From: an uncultured Alphaproteobacteria bacterium
Lineage (GTDB): Bacteria > Pseudomonadota > Alphaproteobacteria > Rs-D84 > CACZYB01
Length of the DNA: 64,000 nucleotides
Direction of reading: 5' to 3'
NCBI GenBank assembly: GCA_944390685.1
Contig: CALXQL010000019.1
Span: 1 to 64,000 of the forward strand
This document shows, piece after piece, positions 8,869-18,692 of this stretch. A model generated the notes under the pieces. It saw nothing but the letters and a program-made list of their open reading frames with translations, had not been told where the DNA came from and searched no databases. Position numbers and translations under genes: made by a program. Positions within the stretch are counted from its first letter, which is position 1; each line of letters opens with the position of its first letter.

Positions 8869-9921
8869 ATGATAACAAAACAAGAAAAAATGAAAAACGA
8901 GATAAAAACAATAAATCTTGATATAAAAATTCCAAGAAATTTAAAAACTACTCCTTTATCACGATTTTTTATATATTTTCCAAACACAAATAATTTTGAA
9001 TTAACAAATGGTAAAAATTTTGAAAATGGCTTCTATTCTATATCCAAAAAAGAAATGAAAACCACACAAATAATACAAAAATCATTAACTAATAAATTTC
9101 AATTTTTACTCGTATATAAAAATATATCTGAAACAGAAATAGTATCCAACATTTATTATGAAAATAATAAATTAATACCTGCTCCATTCATAAGCGCCAA
9201 TTACGACACAATAAACGAAAATGAAATTGATATAAATATAAATACTATGAATAATAAAAAGGATATAAAATTTGAAATAGAAGGTATTCCAACATCTGCA
9301 AGTTTAATAGGTGCAAAACATATAGATGATAATTTATGGATACCCACAAACAATAATAAACTACGTTTGATTTTATCACAAAATAATGATATAGAAATAA
9401 TAAAATTAAATATCATTGCATACGACATACATACACCAAAATATAAAAGCAATTTTAATTTAATAATAAAAGTAAAAAATTCCAATACCAATTATAATAA
9501 AAAATACCGCGAAATAATAATCAACCCACAAAAATTATTAGACGATGAAAAATTAAAATATGATAAATATATACTATCTATCACAAATGTACCAAACGAT
9601 GTATGTATTCATGATGCAATACACCTTGAAAATAAATGGATAATTGAAAACAAAAGTCATACTCATCTTGTAATAAGAAACTTTAACACACAAAACGATA
9701 TAATAAAACTGACATTAAACTATATATTGATAAATAATAAACCAAATAAAATTGAAACTTATAGCAAAACAATAAAATGCACATTTGCTAATAATGAAAT
9801 AAAGATAAAAAACTTTACAAAATGTGCATTATGTAAGAATCATGCAAAATGTAAAATTTTTGATAATTTTATGAATTATATTGGTAATTCAACACTTCTA
9901 AAACATATAATTAACAAATAA
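8869..9921 (+). CDS. Unknown protein with three beta-sandwich-like repeats and a Cys/His cluster
   Basis: I do not recognise this 350-aa protein. It appears to contain three diverged repeats (about 25-80, 125-185 and 230-295). The pattern is a strand pair ending in a G-P/A-L or VP turn, an aromatic strand such as DNLWIP or NKWIIE, a Leu-rich strand and a closing strand near KLNIIAYDI or KLTLNYILI. The pattern recalls VCBS/cadherin-like Ig domains of adhesins, but there is no signal peptide and the N terminus is polar. Near the C terminus C319-x2-C322-x2-H325-x2-C328 could bind a metal or Fe-S cluster. It stands alone between tsaE and gyrA with its own upstream AT-rich region. Adhesin, exported by another route, or a cytoplasmic scaffold are all possible. 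Confidence 0.7.
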   Translation: MITKQEKMKNEIKTINLDIKIPRNLKTTPLSRFFIYFPNTNNFELTNGKNFENGFYSISKKEMKTTQIIQKSLTNKFQFLLVYKNISETEIVSNIYYENNKLIPAPFISANYDTINENEIDININTMNNKKDIKFEIEGIPTSASLIGAKHIDDNLWIPTNNNKLRLILSQNNDIEIIKLNIIAYDIHTPKYKSNFNLIIKVKNSNTNYNKKYREIIINPQKLLDDEKLKYDKYILSITNVPNDVCIHDAIHLENKWIIENKSHTHLVIRNFNTQNDIIKLTLNYILINNKPNKIETYSKTIKCTFANNEIKIKNFTKCALCKNHAKCKIFDNFMNYIGNSTLLKHIINK

Positions 9922-9999
9922 AAATGAAAAATAAAAAAATATTTATATAACCAATTGATTTTACATAATAAAAAAAGTCAAAAAATATCTCTTTTTTCC

Positions 10000-10028
10000 T
10001 TGCTTTTCAAAGTAAAAATTGCTAGTAT
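10000..10028 (+). promoter_or_regulatory. Sigma-70 promoter of gyrA
   Basis: TTGCTT (10000-10005), a 17-bp spacer and TAGTAT (10023-10028) preceded by TG form a good promoter about 37 bases before the gyrA start. An AAGGAGA ribosome site follows. Confidence 0.7.
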
Positions 10029-10064
10029 CAAGCTATAAAAATTTCAAAGAAAAGGAGAATAAAA

Positions 10065-12866
10065 TTGGATAATACAACAAATATAGAAACATCTCAAAAT
10101 AATATGGATAAAAGTATAAAAATTACTCCTATTGTCCACGAAATGCAAACCTCATATTTGGATTATGCGATGAGTGTTATTATATCCCGAGCCTTACCTG
10201 ACGTAAGGGACGGATTGAAACCAGTTCATAGAAGAATAATCTACTCCATGAAGGAAAATGGGTTTGAATATGGTAAACCATTTAGAAAATCCGCTCGTGT
10301 AGTCGGTGATGTTATGGGTAAATATCACCCACATGGTGATGCTGCAATATATGATGCAATGGTTCGTATGAGTCAAGATTTCTCTATGGGAATAACAATG
10401 GTGGATGGACAAGGAAACTTCGGTTCTATGGATGGGGATAGTGCTGCTGCTATGCGTTATACCGAAGCAAGAATGTCAAAGGCAGCCGCTTATATGGTTG
10501 AGGATTTAGATAAAGACACCGTAGATTGGCGACCAAATTATGATGAATCAACAAAGGAACCTGAGGTATTACCTGCACGTTTTCCAAATCTTCTTGTAAA
10601 TGGAAGTGGTGGTATTGCGGTAGGTATGGCTACAAATATTCCAACTCACAATTTATGTGAAATAATTGATGCTTGCTGTGCATTGATTGAAAATCCTGAA
10701 ATAAATGTAGAGGATTTAATAAAATATGTTCCTGCCCCTGATTTCCCAACTGGAGGTATGATTTTGGGCTTATCTGGTTCATATAGTGCATATACAACTG
10801 GAAGAGGTTCTATAATCATAAGGGCGAAAACACACTTTGAAGAAGTTCGCACAAAAACAGCTATAATAGTTGATGAAATCCCATACCAAGTAAATAAAAA
10901 GGTTATGATTGAAAAAATCGCTGAATTGGTAAAGGATAAAAGAGTTGAAGGCATTTCTGATATAAGAGATGAATCATCTCGTCAAGGAGTAAGGGTTGTA
11001 ATTGAACTTAAAAAGGATGCCAATGCCGATGTTGTTTTAAATCAATTATTCAAATTTTCCCAATTACAAGTAAGTTTTGGAATAAATATGCTTGCTATAA
11101 ATAAGGGAAGACCTGGACTTATGAACTTAAAACAAATATTGGAAGCATTCATAGAATTCCGTGAAGAAGTCATAAGAAGAAGAACCTTATATGATTTAAA
11201 TAAAGCAAGAAATAAAGCTCATATATTGGTTGGTTTGGCAATTGCTGTTGCAAACTTGGATGAAGTTATAACATTGATAAGGAATGCAAAAGATCCAAAC
11301 GATGCAAAGGATAAATTAATGTCTTGCGATTGGAAAGCAACTGATATGCAAGTCTTAATTGACTTAATTGATGATCCGGAAAGTAAAATTGTAAACGGAA
11401 CTTATCGTTTAACCGAAGCTCAAGCAAAAGCTATTCTAGAATTAAAACTTCATCGTTTAACTGGACTTGAACAAGATAAGCTTGCCGAAGAAATCAAACA
11501 AACCGGACTTGACATCCAAGAATTGCTTTCAATTTTATTAAATAGAAGTAAATTATTAACCATATTGAAAGATGAATTAATTGAGGTAAAGGAAAAATTC
11601 GGCACCCCAAGAAAAACTGAAATAATCCCATCTGAATTGGAAACTGATTTAGAAGATTTAATTGCACGTGAAGATATGGCAATAACAATAACCAACACAG
11701 GTTATATAAAACGTGTTCCATTAAATGTGTATAAGGCACAAAATCGTGGTGGAAAAGGAAGAACCGGTATGAATACAAAAGAAGAAGATTTTGTAACCGA
11801 TGTTTTTGTTGCAAATACCCATACACCTTTAATATTCTTCTCAAACAAAGGTATTGCATATCAAATGAAGGTATATAAATTACCATTATGCACCCCACAA
11901 TCAGTTGGAAAGGCATTAATAAACCTACTTCCACTTGAACAAGGAGAAACAATTTCAACAATAATGCCACTTCCAGAAGATGAAAGCGAATGGGAAAAAC
12001 TTTATGTGATGTTCGCCACATCAAAAGGAACCGTAAGAAGAAATAAATTATCAGACTTCTTAAACATTCGTCAAAATGGAAAAATAGCAATGAAATTTGA
12101 TGAAGAAGGTGATGAACTAATCGCAGTAAAACCATGTCGTGAAGATCAAGATGTATTCTTATCATTAAAAGGTGGTAAATGTATCCGCTTCCCTGTTCCA
12201 GAAGTAAGAGTATTCCAAAGCCGTAACTCAACTGGAATAAAAGGAATAAAGGTTGAAAACGGGGATAAAGTGATATCTATGTCAATAATAAACCACGTTG
12301 ATACTGATGCGGATACTCGTATAGCCTATCTTAAAAAATCAAAATCATTAAGACATACAGATGAAGATTTGGAAGGTGAAGAAATTCTTGAAACCACAAA
12401 AACTTTAACTGATGAAGAATTCAAAACACTTCAAGAAAAGGAACAATTCATTTTAACCATAAGTGAAACAGGTTTTGGAAAAAGAACATCTTCTTATGAA
12501 TATAGAATAACTCACAGAGGAGGTTCTGGTATTGCAAATATAAAAATTGCAGAAAAAACAAAATCTGTTGTTTCATCATTCCCAGTATTGGATAGCGATA
12601 ATATCTTAATGGTAACAGATGGAGGAAAGATGATTCGTCTAGCTGTAGATAAAATAAGAATTGCAGGACGACAAACAATGGGTGTTACTCTTCTAAAAAC
12701 CGCTGATGATGAAAAAGTTGTATCAACTGCAATCATTGCGGAAAATGAAGAGGAAGAAGAAGAAATCATTCAAAATAATGATGAAACTACACCTTCATCA
12801 ACACAAGAACAAACAATTGAAGAAACACCAACATCAAATGAAACAAAAACTGATTTATTTGAATAG
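10065..12866 (+). CDS. gyrA: DNA gyrase subunit A
   Basis: A 933-aa breakage-reunion subunit of gyrase, which introduces negative supercoils with GyrB. The catalytic Tyr is Tyr132 in [10 protein letters not shown]. The C-terminal beta-pinwheel carries a GyrA-box-like [11 protein letters not shown], which separates it from ParC, and ends in an acidic tail. In the quinolone-resistance-determining region, [13 protein letters not shown], the residue equivalent to E. coli Ser83 is Ala93. The reading frame begins with TTG after AAGGAGAATAAAA; no ATG gives a better start, so TTG initiation is likely. tatB follows after 10 bases, so gyrA may be transcribed with the tat genes. Confidence 0.95.
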   Translation: MDNTTNIETSQNNMDKSIKITPIVHEMQTSYLDYAMSVIISRALPDVRDGLKPVHRRIIYSMKENGFEYGKPFRKSARVVGDVMGKYHPHGDAAIYDAMVRMSQDFSMGITMVDGQGNFGSMDGDSAAAMRYTEARMSKAAAYMVEDLDKDTVDWRPNYDESTKEPEVLPARFPNLLVNGSGGIAVGMATNIPTHNLCEIIDACCALIENPEINVEDLIKYVPAPDFPTGGMILGLSGSYSAYTTGRGSIIIRAKTHFEEVRTKTAIIVDEIPYQVNKKVMIEKIAELVKDKRVEGISDIRDESSRQGVRVVIELKKDANADVVLNQLFKFSQLQVSFGINMLAINKGRPGLMNLKQILEAFIEFREEVIRRRTLYDLNKARNKAHILVGLAIAVANLDEVITLIRNAKDPNDAKDKLMSCDWKATDMQVLIDLIDDPESKIVNGTYRLTEAQAKAILELKLHRLTGLEQDKLAEEIKQTGLDIQELLSILLNRSKLLTILKDELIEVKEKFGTPRKTEIIPSELETDLEDLIAREDMAITITNTGYIKRVPLNVYKAQNRGGKGRTGMNTKEEDFVTDVFVANTHTPLIFFSNKGIAYQMKVYKLPLCTPQSVGKALINLLPLEQGETISTIMPLPEDESEWEKLYVMFATSKGTVRRNKLSDFLNIRQNGKIAMKFDEEGDELIAVKPCREDQDVFLSLKGGKCIRFPVPEVRVFQSRNSTGIKGIKVENGDKVISMSIINHVDTDADTRIAYLKKSKSLRHTDEDLEGEEILETTKTLTDEEFKTLQEKEQFILTISETGFGKRTSSYEYRITHRGGSGIANIKIAEKTKSVVSSFPVLDSDNILMVTDGGKMIRLAVDKIRIAGRQTMGVTLLKTADDEKVVSTAIIAENEEEEEEIIQNNDETTPSSTQEQTIEETPTSNETKTDLFE

Positions 12867-12876
12867 GGGATAATCA

Positions 12877-13191
12877 TTGTTTGGAATAAGTTTTAATGAA
12901 CTTTTAATAATATTATTACTGATGGTGATATTCATAAATCCAAAGGATATACCATCAGTAATAAAAACCATTGCCCAATTTATAAAAAAAATAAAATCCT
13001 TTGTTTATGAAATTGAACATGAAATAAAAAATATCACCAATGAAATTGAAGAAACAAAGGAAACTACTTATGAAACATTTCATGATAAAATTGAAAAATT
13101 AAGATTGGATATTGAAAAGGAAAGCAATCTTGATACTTTTGATGATGAAGATAAAAAAACACCTAAATTGAACATAACCAATGATGAATAA
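12877..13191 (+). CDS. tatB: Sec-independent translocase protein TatB
   Basis: A 104-aa protein with a single N-terminal helix (about 6-20), the hinge INPKDIPSV and a long charged amphipathic region, as in TatB, which with TatC forms the twin-arginine signal-peptide receptor. The start codon is TTG with AGGGGATAA upstream, the second TTG start in a row after gyrA. The tatC start overlaps its last codons. Acidic Glu/Asp-rich C terminus. Confidence 0.88.
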   Translation: MFGISFNELLIILLLMVIFINPKDIPSVIKTIAQFIKKIKSFVYEIEHEIKNITNEIEETKETTYETFHDKIEKLRLDIEKESNLDTFDDEDKKTPKLNITNDE

Positions 13192-13924
13192 AGAAGTATT
13201 AAAAGAATATACACTGATAGAACATATAAAGGAATTACGTTCTCGCATAATAAAAAGCATGATATTTTTCATATTTGCTTTTATATTTTGTTATTGTTTT
13301 AAACGAGAAATATACAATATAATTACTTATCCATTACTAAAAACCTTAACTGAATCAAAATTATCCACAACAATAATATATACTAAAATAACAGAAGCCT
13401 TCACATCAACTTTATCTCTTACATTTTCAAGTGCATTTTTTCTATCCATACCATATATGGGAATACAACTTTGGTTATATATAATGCCTGGATTATATAA
13501 AAAAGAAAGGAAACTCTTTTTACCTTATCTTTTAATTACACCAATATTATTTATAACAGGTGTAATATTTTGTTATTTTTTAATATTACCTATTGCCTAT
13601 AAATTTTTAATTTCTTTTGGAAATAATAATGCACAAATACCATTGATATTACAAACAAAAATCACTGAATATATAGATTTAACTATAACATTATTAAAGG
13701 CCTTTGGTATTTCATTTTTATTTCCAATATTTTTAATATTACTAATAAAATTTAATATAGTTTCACGACAAACCTTAATAACAAAGCGCAAATATGCAAT
13801 AATAATAATATTTATAATATCGGCAATATTAACCCCTCCTGATGTTATATCACAAATTTTATTGGCAATTCCCCTTTTGCTTATGTATGAAACATCAATC
13901 TACTTAACAAGACATAATAAATAA
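13181..13924 (+). CDS. tatC: Sec-independent translocase protein TatC
   Basis: A 247-aa inner-membrane protein with six predicted helices, the N-terminal block LIEHIKELRSRI typical of TatC, and the LPIAYKFLISFG region. It binds the twin-arginine signal peptide together with TatB. The start overlaps the tatB stop by about 11 bases (ATGATGAATAA; either ATG could be used), so the two are translationally coupled. The NlpD-like lipoprotein gene follows 39 bases later. The Tat substrate amidases that such an activator controls would use this pathway, which makes the neighbourhood meaningful. Confidence 0.95.
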   Translation: MMNKEVLKEYTLIEHIKELRSRIIKSMIFFIFAFIFCYCFKREIYNIITYPLLKTLTESKLSTTIIYTKITEAFTSTLSLTFSSAFFLSIPYMGIQLWLYIMPGLYKKERKLFLPYLLITPILFITGVIFCYFLILPIAYKFLISFGNNNAQIPLILQTKITEYIDLTITLLKAFGISFLFPIFLILLIKFNIVSRQTLITKRKYAIIIIFIISAILTPPDVISQILLAIPLLLMYETSIYLTRHNK

Positions 13925-13946
13925 TTATAGATTTTAAAAAAAATAT

Positions 13947-13965
13947 ATAGTATTATAAATACTAT
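13947..13965 (+). promoter_or_regulatory. -10 element inside a palindrome at the NlpD-like gene start
   Basis: A perfect 8-bp inverted repeat with a 3-nt centre (ATAGTATT ... AATACTAT) covers a TATTAT -10 box (13951-13956) and ends in the ATG at 13964. The predicted transcript start coincides with the start codon and no ribosome site is present, so the mRNA is probably leaderless. The palindrome may be an operator or chance. Confidence 0.4.
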
Positions 13966-15457
13966 GAGAGAAAAAAATCTTAAAACATATACTATATTAT
14001 ACCTCATATCTATGGGAGTAATTGGTTGCACAAATTATAATAATGCAAGGCCAAGGGGTCTTACCTACTATACCCCTGAAATAAAAAGGACCTACCCTCA
14101 AACTAAACCAATTGCAAACCCACCACAACAAACATTAAATCCAAATATAAATACAAATGCTATACCTCAATTACAACCACAATACGAAGATGTAATTGAG
14201 GAAGAAACATTATTCATACCATCTGCATTGAGACATACTCCCGAATATGAAATAGAAATTGTCGCTCCAAATGAAATTAAACAAGAAGAAAAAGTAATAA
14301 TAGAGGAAATAGAACTTCCCCCTACTCCAGAAAAAAAGATAAAAATAAAAAAGGGTGATACTCTATATTCCATTGCAAAAAGCGAAAATATACCTGTATA
14401 TGAATTGGCTGATTACAATAAATTGACGGCACCATTTACATTAAAATTGGGACAAATAATATCTATACCAAGTATGCCACCTAAAACTGCAACAAAAACC
14501 ATTGAAAAAACAACCGAAGTTATAACAAACCTAGATGATAACAAAACATTCATTGAAGAACCAAAGGTTGATTATGTAATAATACAAAAGGGTGATACAA
14601 TATACTCAATTGCAAAGAAAAATAATGTTCCATTAAAAGATATTATAATAAGAAATAATTTAACCCCACCATATACATTATCAATAGGTCAAAAAATCTA
14701 TATACCTAATACAGCATTCCATATAGTTCAAAAGGAAGATACAGTATATAGCATATCAAGAAAATATAATGTTAACTTGAACTCTCTTGTAAAACTTAAT
14801 AATTTAAAGGAACCTTATACAATTGTTCCAGGACAAAAAATCACTCTTCCTGCATCAAACATCAATATAGAATTAACCAAGGAAGAAAAAGAAAAAACTG
14901 AAGAAAACAAACAACAAAATATTAAAAAGTTAGAAAAAACTACATCAAAAACGCCAACAAAACAAACCACACCTCAAAAACCAAAGGAAGAAGAGATAAA
15001 AAAGACATCTCCTATGACACAAAAGGAAACCAAAGAAAAAGTTGATAAAATCATAATAAAACCAGCGCCATTGACTTCCAAAAAGTTTATGTGGCCAACA
15101 AATGGAAAAGTAATATCAAAATTCGGTATAAAAAATAATGGAAAACGAAACGATGGTATAAATATTTCCGCCCCTCTTGGAACATCGGTAAAGGCTGTTG
15201 AAAACGGCATTATTGCATACGCTGGAAATGAATTAAAGGGATTAGGCAACCTAATAATAATAAAACATGATAAGGATTATATGACCATCTATGCCCATAA
15301 CAAAGACTTAAAGGTCAAAAAAGGTGATATAGTGAAACGTGGTGATATAATTGCAACAGTAGGTAAAACAGGAAGAGTAACCAGCCCACAACTTCATTTT
15401 GAAGTAAGGAAAAAAACTCAATCAATAGATCCACTTACAATATTGGAAAAGAAATAA
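13964..15457 (+). CDS. nlpD: NlpD/EnvC-like lipoprotein with three LysM domains and a degenerate LytM domain
   Basis: A 497-aa lipoprotein: signal sequence with lipobox ending at Cys22 (MGVIGC), Pro-rich linker, LysM repeats at about 127-170, 203-247 and 252-296, a charged linker, and a C-terminal M23 (LytM) domain (about 375-495). The first zinc-ligand pair of active M23 enzymes (H-x-G-x-D) is replaced here by N-D-G-I-N, as in NlpD and EnvC, so it should be an activator of cell-wall amidases, not an enzyme. Its place after tatBC matches the alphaproteobacterial order and the Tat export of amidases. The start appears leaderless. Its stop codon directly abuts the stop of the convergent autotransporter gene. 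Confidence 0.88.
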   Translation: MREKNLKTYTILYLISMGVIGCTNYNNARPRGLTYYTPEIKRTYPQTKPIANPPQQTLNPNINTNAIPQLQPQYEDVIEEETLFIPSALRHTPEYEIEIVAPNEIKQEEKVIIEEIELPPTPEKKIKIKKGDTLYSIAKSENIPVYELADYNKLTAPFTLKLGQIISIPSMPPKTATKTIEKTTEVITNLDDNKTFIEEPKVDYVIIQKGDTIYSIAKKNNVPLKDIIIRNNLTPPYTLSIGQKIYIPNTAFHIVQKEDTVYSISRKYNVNLNSLVKLNNLKEPYTIVPGQKITLPASNINIELTKEEKEKTEENKQQNIKKLEKTTSKTPTKQTTPQKPKEEEIKKTSPMTQKETKEKVDKIIIKPAPLTSKKFMWPTNGKVISKFGIKNNGKRNDGINISAPLGTSVKAVENGIIAYAGNELKGLGNLIIIKHDKDYMTIYAHNKDLKVKKGDIVKRGDIIATVGKTGRVTSPQLHFEVRKKTQSIDPLTILEKK

Positions 15458-18400
15458 TTAAAATTTATAATCTAATCCAAACACTATTTGATTATTCTTA
15501 TAATCATTTTTAAAATCAGATATAAATTGAAGAGAAATATCAAATTGATTATAAAAATCCAAATTTAAATCAAGCCCAAATGAAAATTTATCTTTTGCAA
15601 AAGGCAAAGCAACAGAATTAAATTCCAAATCTGTATTTTCAAACATAGCTGTCAAATACACATCATCTACCATAAATCTAGAATACCCTATAAAGAATGA
15701 AGGATTAAAAACAAAATCTTCTAATTTTTTATTAAAAGCAAAATAAAAATATAAAGGTATTTGAGTCAAAGTGAAATCTTTTTGTTCAATGCATCTATTA
15801 ACACCCCCATCGCCATTTTCACAAAAACCTTCTTGATCTATATAAGAAATATTCAAACCAATTTTAGGATAGAAATAAAAATCATCAAATTTCCATTTAT
15901 ATCCAAAATCTAAAAATGTATCAACTATATAAGTATCAAAACTAGCATCTGTATTCAAACTTTCCTCTAAATTAACAAAATGGAAATAAGAATCATTTAC
16001 AAAAGATGAAAAACCAACCCCATAATCAATAAAGAAATTTTTTAACTCACTTAAAGCATAAACATCTACACCAAATAGAGCACTATCAATATCAATAACT
16101 TTGTCTTTTGAAGAAAAAGAAGAATCTCCCAAAACGAAGGCAATACCTAACAAAGAATTTTCACCTTTTAAAACTTTATCAAAACCAAAACTAACGCCAT
16201 AAAAATCATTATCAAAACCAATATATTCATTAACATTTTTTTGACTAATAGAAGAATGAAGAGGATATATCCATAATTCACTTTCAAGATAATCATTTTT
16301 AATAAAAGGATTTAATCTATCAATTATTGGTTGTCTTATTACATCATTGATTTGAGGCATAAACGCAAGAAAATCAGCATACTTTTCAACAGATAAATCA
16401 TTCAACACTTTTTTCAAAAAAGATACACTACCTATATCAGTATAAATGAAATTCACTACATCATTTAATTCTGTCTCTAAATTTAAAACATCATATAAAT
16501 CATTTACAACATCAGCGATTTGATATTCATTAAAGGATAATCCAGGCACTTGTTTAATATTAAGATTTGAAGGATTAACGACAATATATAAAACATTTTT
16601 TCCGGCATATTCACCACTTGTTTCTATTACCCATTTTGCAGTATAATTTGTAAATAAACTTTCTCTAAATTCAAGATGTTGAGCAATATTAAGAGGATTA
16701 GTAGTACTTTCATAATCAGCAATCAATACAGGAAATACATTTTCCTCTCCATCAATAATTCTACCATTAGAAACTACTAATATAGATGAATCATTTTCAA
16801 ACCCAACTTCCCCATTAACAATAAGTTTAGATTCTATTGCATTTTGATTTACAGAAGTATTTGGTTCTATGATAGCCAAATACCCACCATTATTTTGTAA
16901 AAATAAATCCCCATTTACTTTTAATATACTATTAACATTTGAAGTAATCCAGCCTCCATTACTTACAATCAAAGGACTATTATTTAAATTTATGCTTCCA
17001 TCACCAAACAATAATCCATTTACATTGAAATCATTTTTAACATCTACTATTGCTCCATCATATAACCCCAAAGAAGAATCAGCATAAATATTGATTTCAT
17101 TTGCAGATAAAGTAGCATTCTTGATTTCCACCTCACCTATCAAAGACTTATCAAAATCAGTTTTTACATTATTACCAACATTTAAAGTTCCATCAATATT
17201 AAAATCATAACTTAAATTTAAAATAGCATTATCTATTATACTAAAATTGCCATCACCAAGAATATTCATATTTTGTAAAGGTGTCATATTAGCTCTAATA
17301 AAAATAGTTCCATTATTTAAAAAATTTTGCGATAAAAAATTCTTCCACATAGAATCATCACTAGAAGCAATATCAATAATTGTATTCTTATCCCCCAAAT
17401 AAAAATTACCATTATTAGAATTCACACCATTGATATTATTCACAACATAATTATAAAAATATTCACCATCATCAATATTTGTTCCAATATTATATACAGC
17501 ATTTTTACCAAAAGAAAGCCTTCCACCTTCATTAAGATATATATTCCCAGCATTACTTAAAACAGAATCTATATAAACCCAACCACCATCAAGTATATTC
17601 AAATTTGAATCATATAATGATAAATTAACATTATTAGAAGATGATAAAACTTTCCATAAAGCCCCAGACGCTATATCTATATTTTGATTTCTAAAATCTA
17701 ATAACAAACTACCATAAATAGAATTGATAGTATAATTATTAAAAGAATTCATATTGCCAATTTGAAAATCATTATTCCCCAACAAAGATAAATTAGAATT
17801 ATTAAAAAATAACATTCTTGCTCTTTGATTTAATGAGCCATCATTTACGACAAAGATATTAGATAATAAATCAGCATTATTACTATTTGATAAATTTACG
17901 ATATCCGCATACTTACTTAAAAATATTTTTCCATTATTTAAAGAAGAATAAGAAGCATCATTTTCAAATACCAAAGAAGATCTATCATAAACATCATTAT
18001 TTGCACCTATGATATTAACTATACCATAATTTTGAAACTGACTATTTTCCACATTTATAATGGAAGACGGAAATATTGCTTGGTCAGTATTTCTTAAAGA
18101 AGATACAATATTGATAACACCTGCTTTATTATTTTGTAAAAGAGAATAAGAATACAAATATGAATCATAAAGATTTAAATATCCTATACCTCTTCCAAAA
18201 TTTTTTTCTCCTACAATAAATGAGCTATCATAACCAACCACTATTTGCCCTATATTTCTATTTGATAAATTATTACCATTCATATTAAAAAAGGCACGTC
18301 CATCTTGGGAAGAATATACATAAACCTCTCCATTATTTGATATTGAAATACTCCCACCTGGATTAACATTTAAAATTGTATTAAGAAGATTAAAATACTC

Positions 18401-18589
18401 ATGCTGAAACAATAATTTACCATTATTAGTAATTATCAAACCATTACTATCAGGCATAATACTTATACCGGAAATATCATTTCCAACAAAAAAAGAAGAA
18501 TTATTTATAAAAGAAGGAAGTTGCGTAGAGGAAATTCCATCTTTAATAAACATAATAAAAAATAGTAAAAAAAATTTTAAATATCTCAT
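15458..18589 (-). CDS. Autotransporter (type V secretion) outer-membrane protein
   Basis: A 1043-aa secreted protein with a signal peptide (about 1-21), a long Asn/Ser/Gly-rich passenger predicted to form a beta-helix (about 25-700, with many NNG and GNISL-like rungs), and a C-terminal beta-barrel (about 790-1043) ending in Phe, as outer-membrane barrels do. Passenger function (adhesin or other) cannot be told. I place the start at 18589 because GAGGT lies upstream; a longer frame to 18667 runs through the preceding gene's terminator and is not credible. It has no terminator between its stop and that of the convergent NlpD-like gene. Confidence 0.88.
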   Translation of the reverse strand: MRYLKFFLLFFIMFIKDGISSTQLPSFINNSSFFVGNDISGISIMPDSNGLIITNNGKLLFQHEYFNLLNTILNVNPGGSISISNNGEVYVYSSQDGRAFFNMNGNNLSNRNIGQIVVGYDSSFIVGEKNFGRGIGYLNLYDSYLYSYSLLQNNKAGVINIVSSLRNTDQAIFPSSIINVENSQFQNYGIVNIIGANNDVYDRSSLVFENDASYSSLNNGKIFLSKYADIVNLSNSNNADLLSNIFVVNDGSLNQRARMLFFNNSNLSLLGNNDFQIGNMNSFNNYTINSIYGSLLLDFRNQNIDIASGALWKVLSSSNNVNLSLYDSNLNILDGGWVYIDSVLSNAGNIYLNEGGRLSFGKNAVYNIGTNIDDGEYFYNYVVNNINGVNSNNGNFYLGDKNTIIDIASSDDSMWKNFLSQNFLNNGTIFIRANMTPLQNMNILGDGNFSIIDNAILNLSYDFNIDGTLNVGNNVKTDFDKSLIGEVEIKNATLSANEINIYADSSLGLYDGAIVDVKNDFNVNGLLFGDGSINLNNSPLIVSNGGWITSNVNSILKVNGDLFLQNNGGYLAIIEPNTSVNQNAIESKLIVNGEVGFENDSSILVVSNGRIIDGEENVFPVLIADYESTTNPLNIAQHLEFRESLFTNYTAKWVIETSGEYAGKNVLYIVVNPSNLNIKQVPGLSFNEYQIADVVNDLYDVLNLETELNDVVNFIYTDIGSVSFLKKVLNDLSVEKYADFLAFMPQINDVIRQPIIDRLNPFIKNDYLESELWIYPLHSSISQKNVNEYIGFDNDFYGVSFGFDKVLKGENSLLGIAFVLGDSSFSSKDKVIDIDSALFGVDVYALSELKNFFIDYGVGFSSFVNDSYFHFVNLEESLNTDASFDTYIVDTFLDFGYKWKFDDFYFYPKIGLNISYIDQEGFCENGDGGVNRCIEQKDFTLTQIPLYFYFAFNKKLEDFVFNPSFFIGYSRFMVDDVYLTAMFENTDLEFNSVALPFAKDKFSFGLDLNLDFYNQFDISLQFISDFKNDYKNNQIVFGLDYKF

Positions 18590-18651
18590 TTTATACCTCA
18601 AAAAAAATATAAAATGAAAACTAAATAAAAACAATAATACAAAATTCCTAT

Positions 18652-18675
18652 AAAAAAACCTCTTCAAAGAAGAGG
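18652..18675 (-). terminator. Terminator of the leucine-rich-repeat gene
   Basis: CCTCTTC/GAAGAGG stem (18659-18665 with 18669-18675), 3-nt loop, then seven Ts on the minus strand. It separates the LRR gene from the autotransporter gene. Confidence 0.85.
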
Positions 18676-18692
18676 GAAAATCTAATTTAATT

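Noticed and set aside
11494-12231. Long antisense open frame inside gyrA
   Set aside because: It is a shadow of gyrA codon usage, has no ribosome site or recognisable domain, and the protein is a low-complexity Leu/Phe/Tyr string.
13361-13369. Perfect DnaA box TTATCCACA in tatC
   Set aside because: A single box inside coding sequence (Lys-Leu-Ser-Thr) with no second box nearby is expected by chance.
18590-18667. Longer N terminus of the autotransporter
   Set aside because: The extension crosses the hairpin terminator of the upstream gene; the ATG at 18589 has a GAGGT site and a normal signal peptide.
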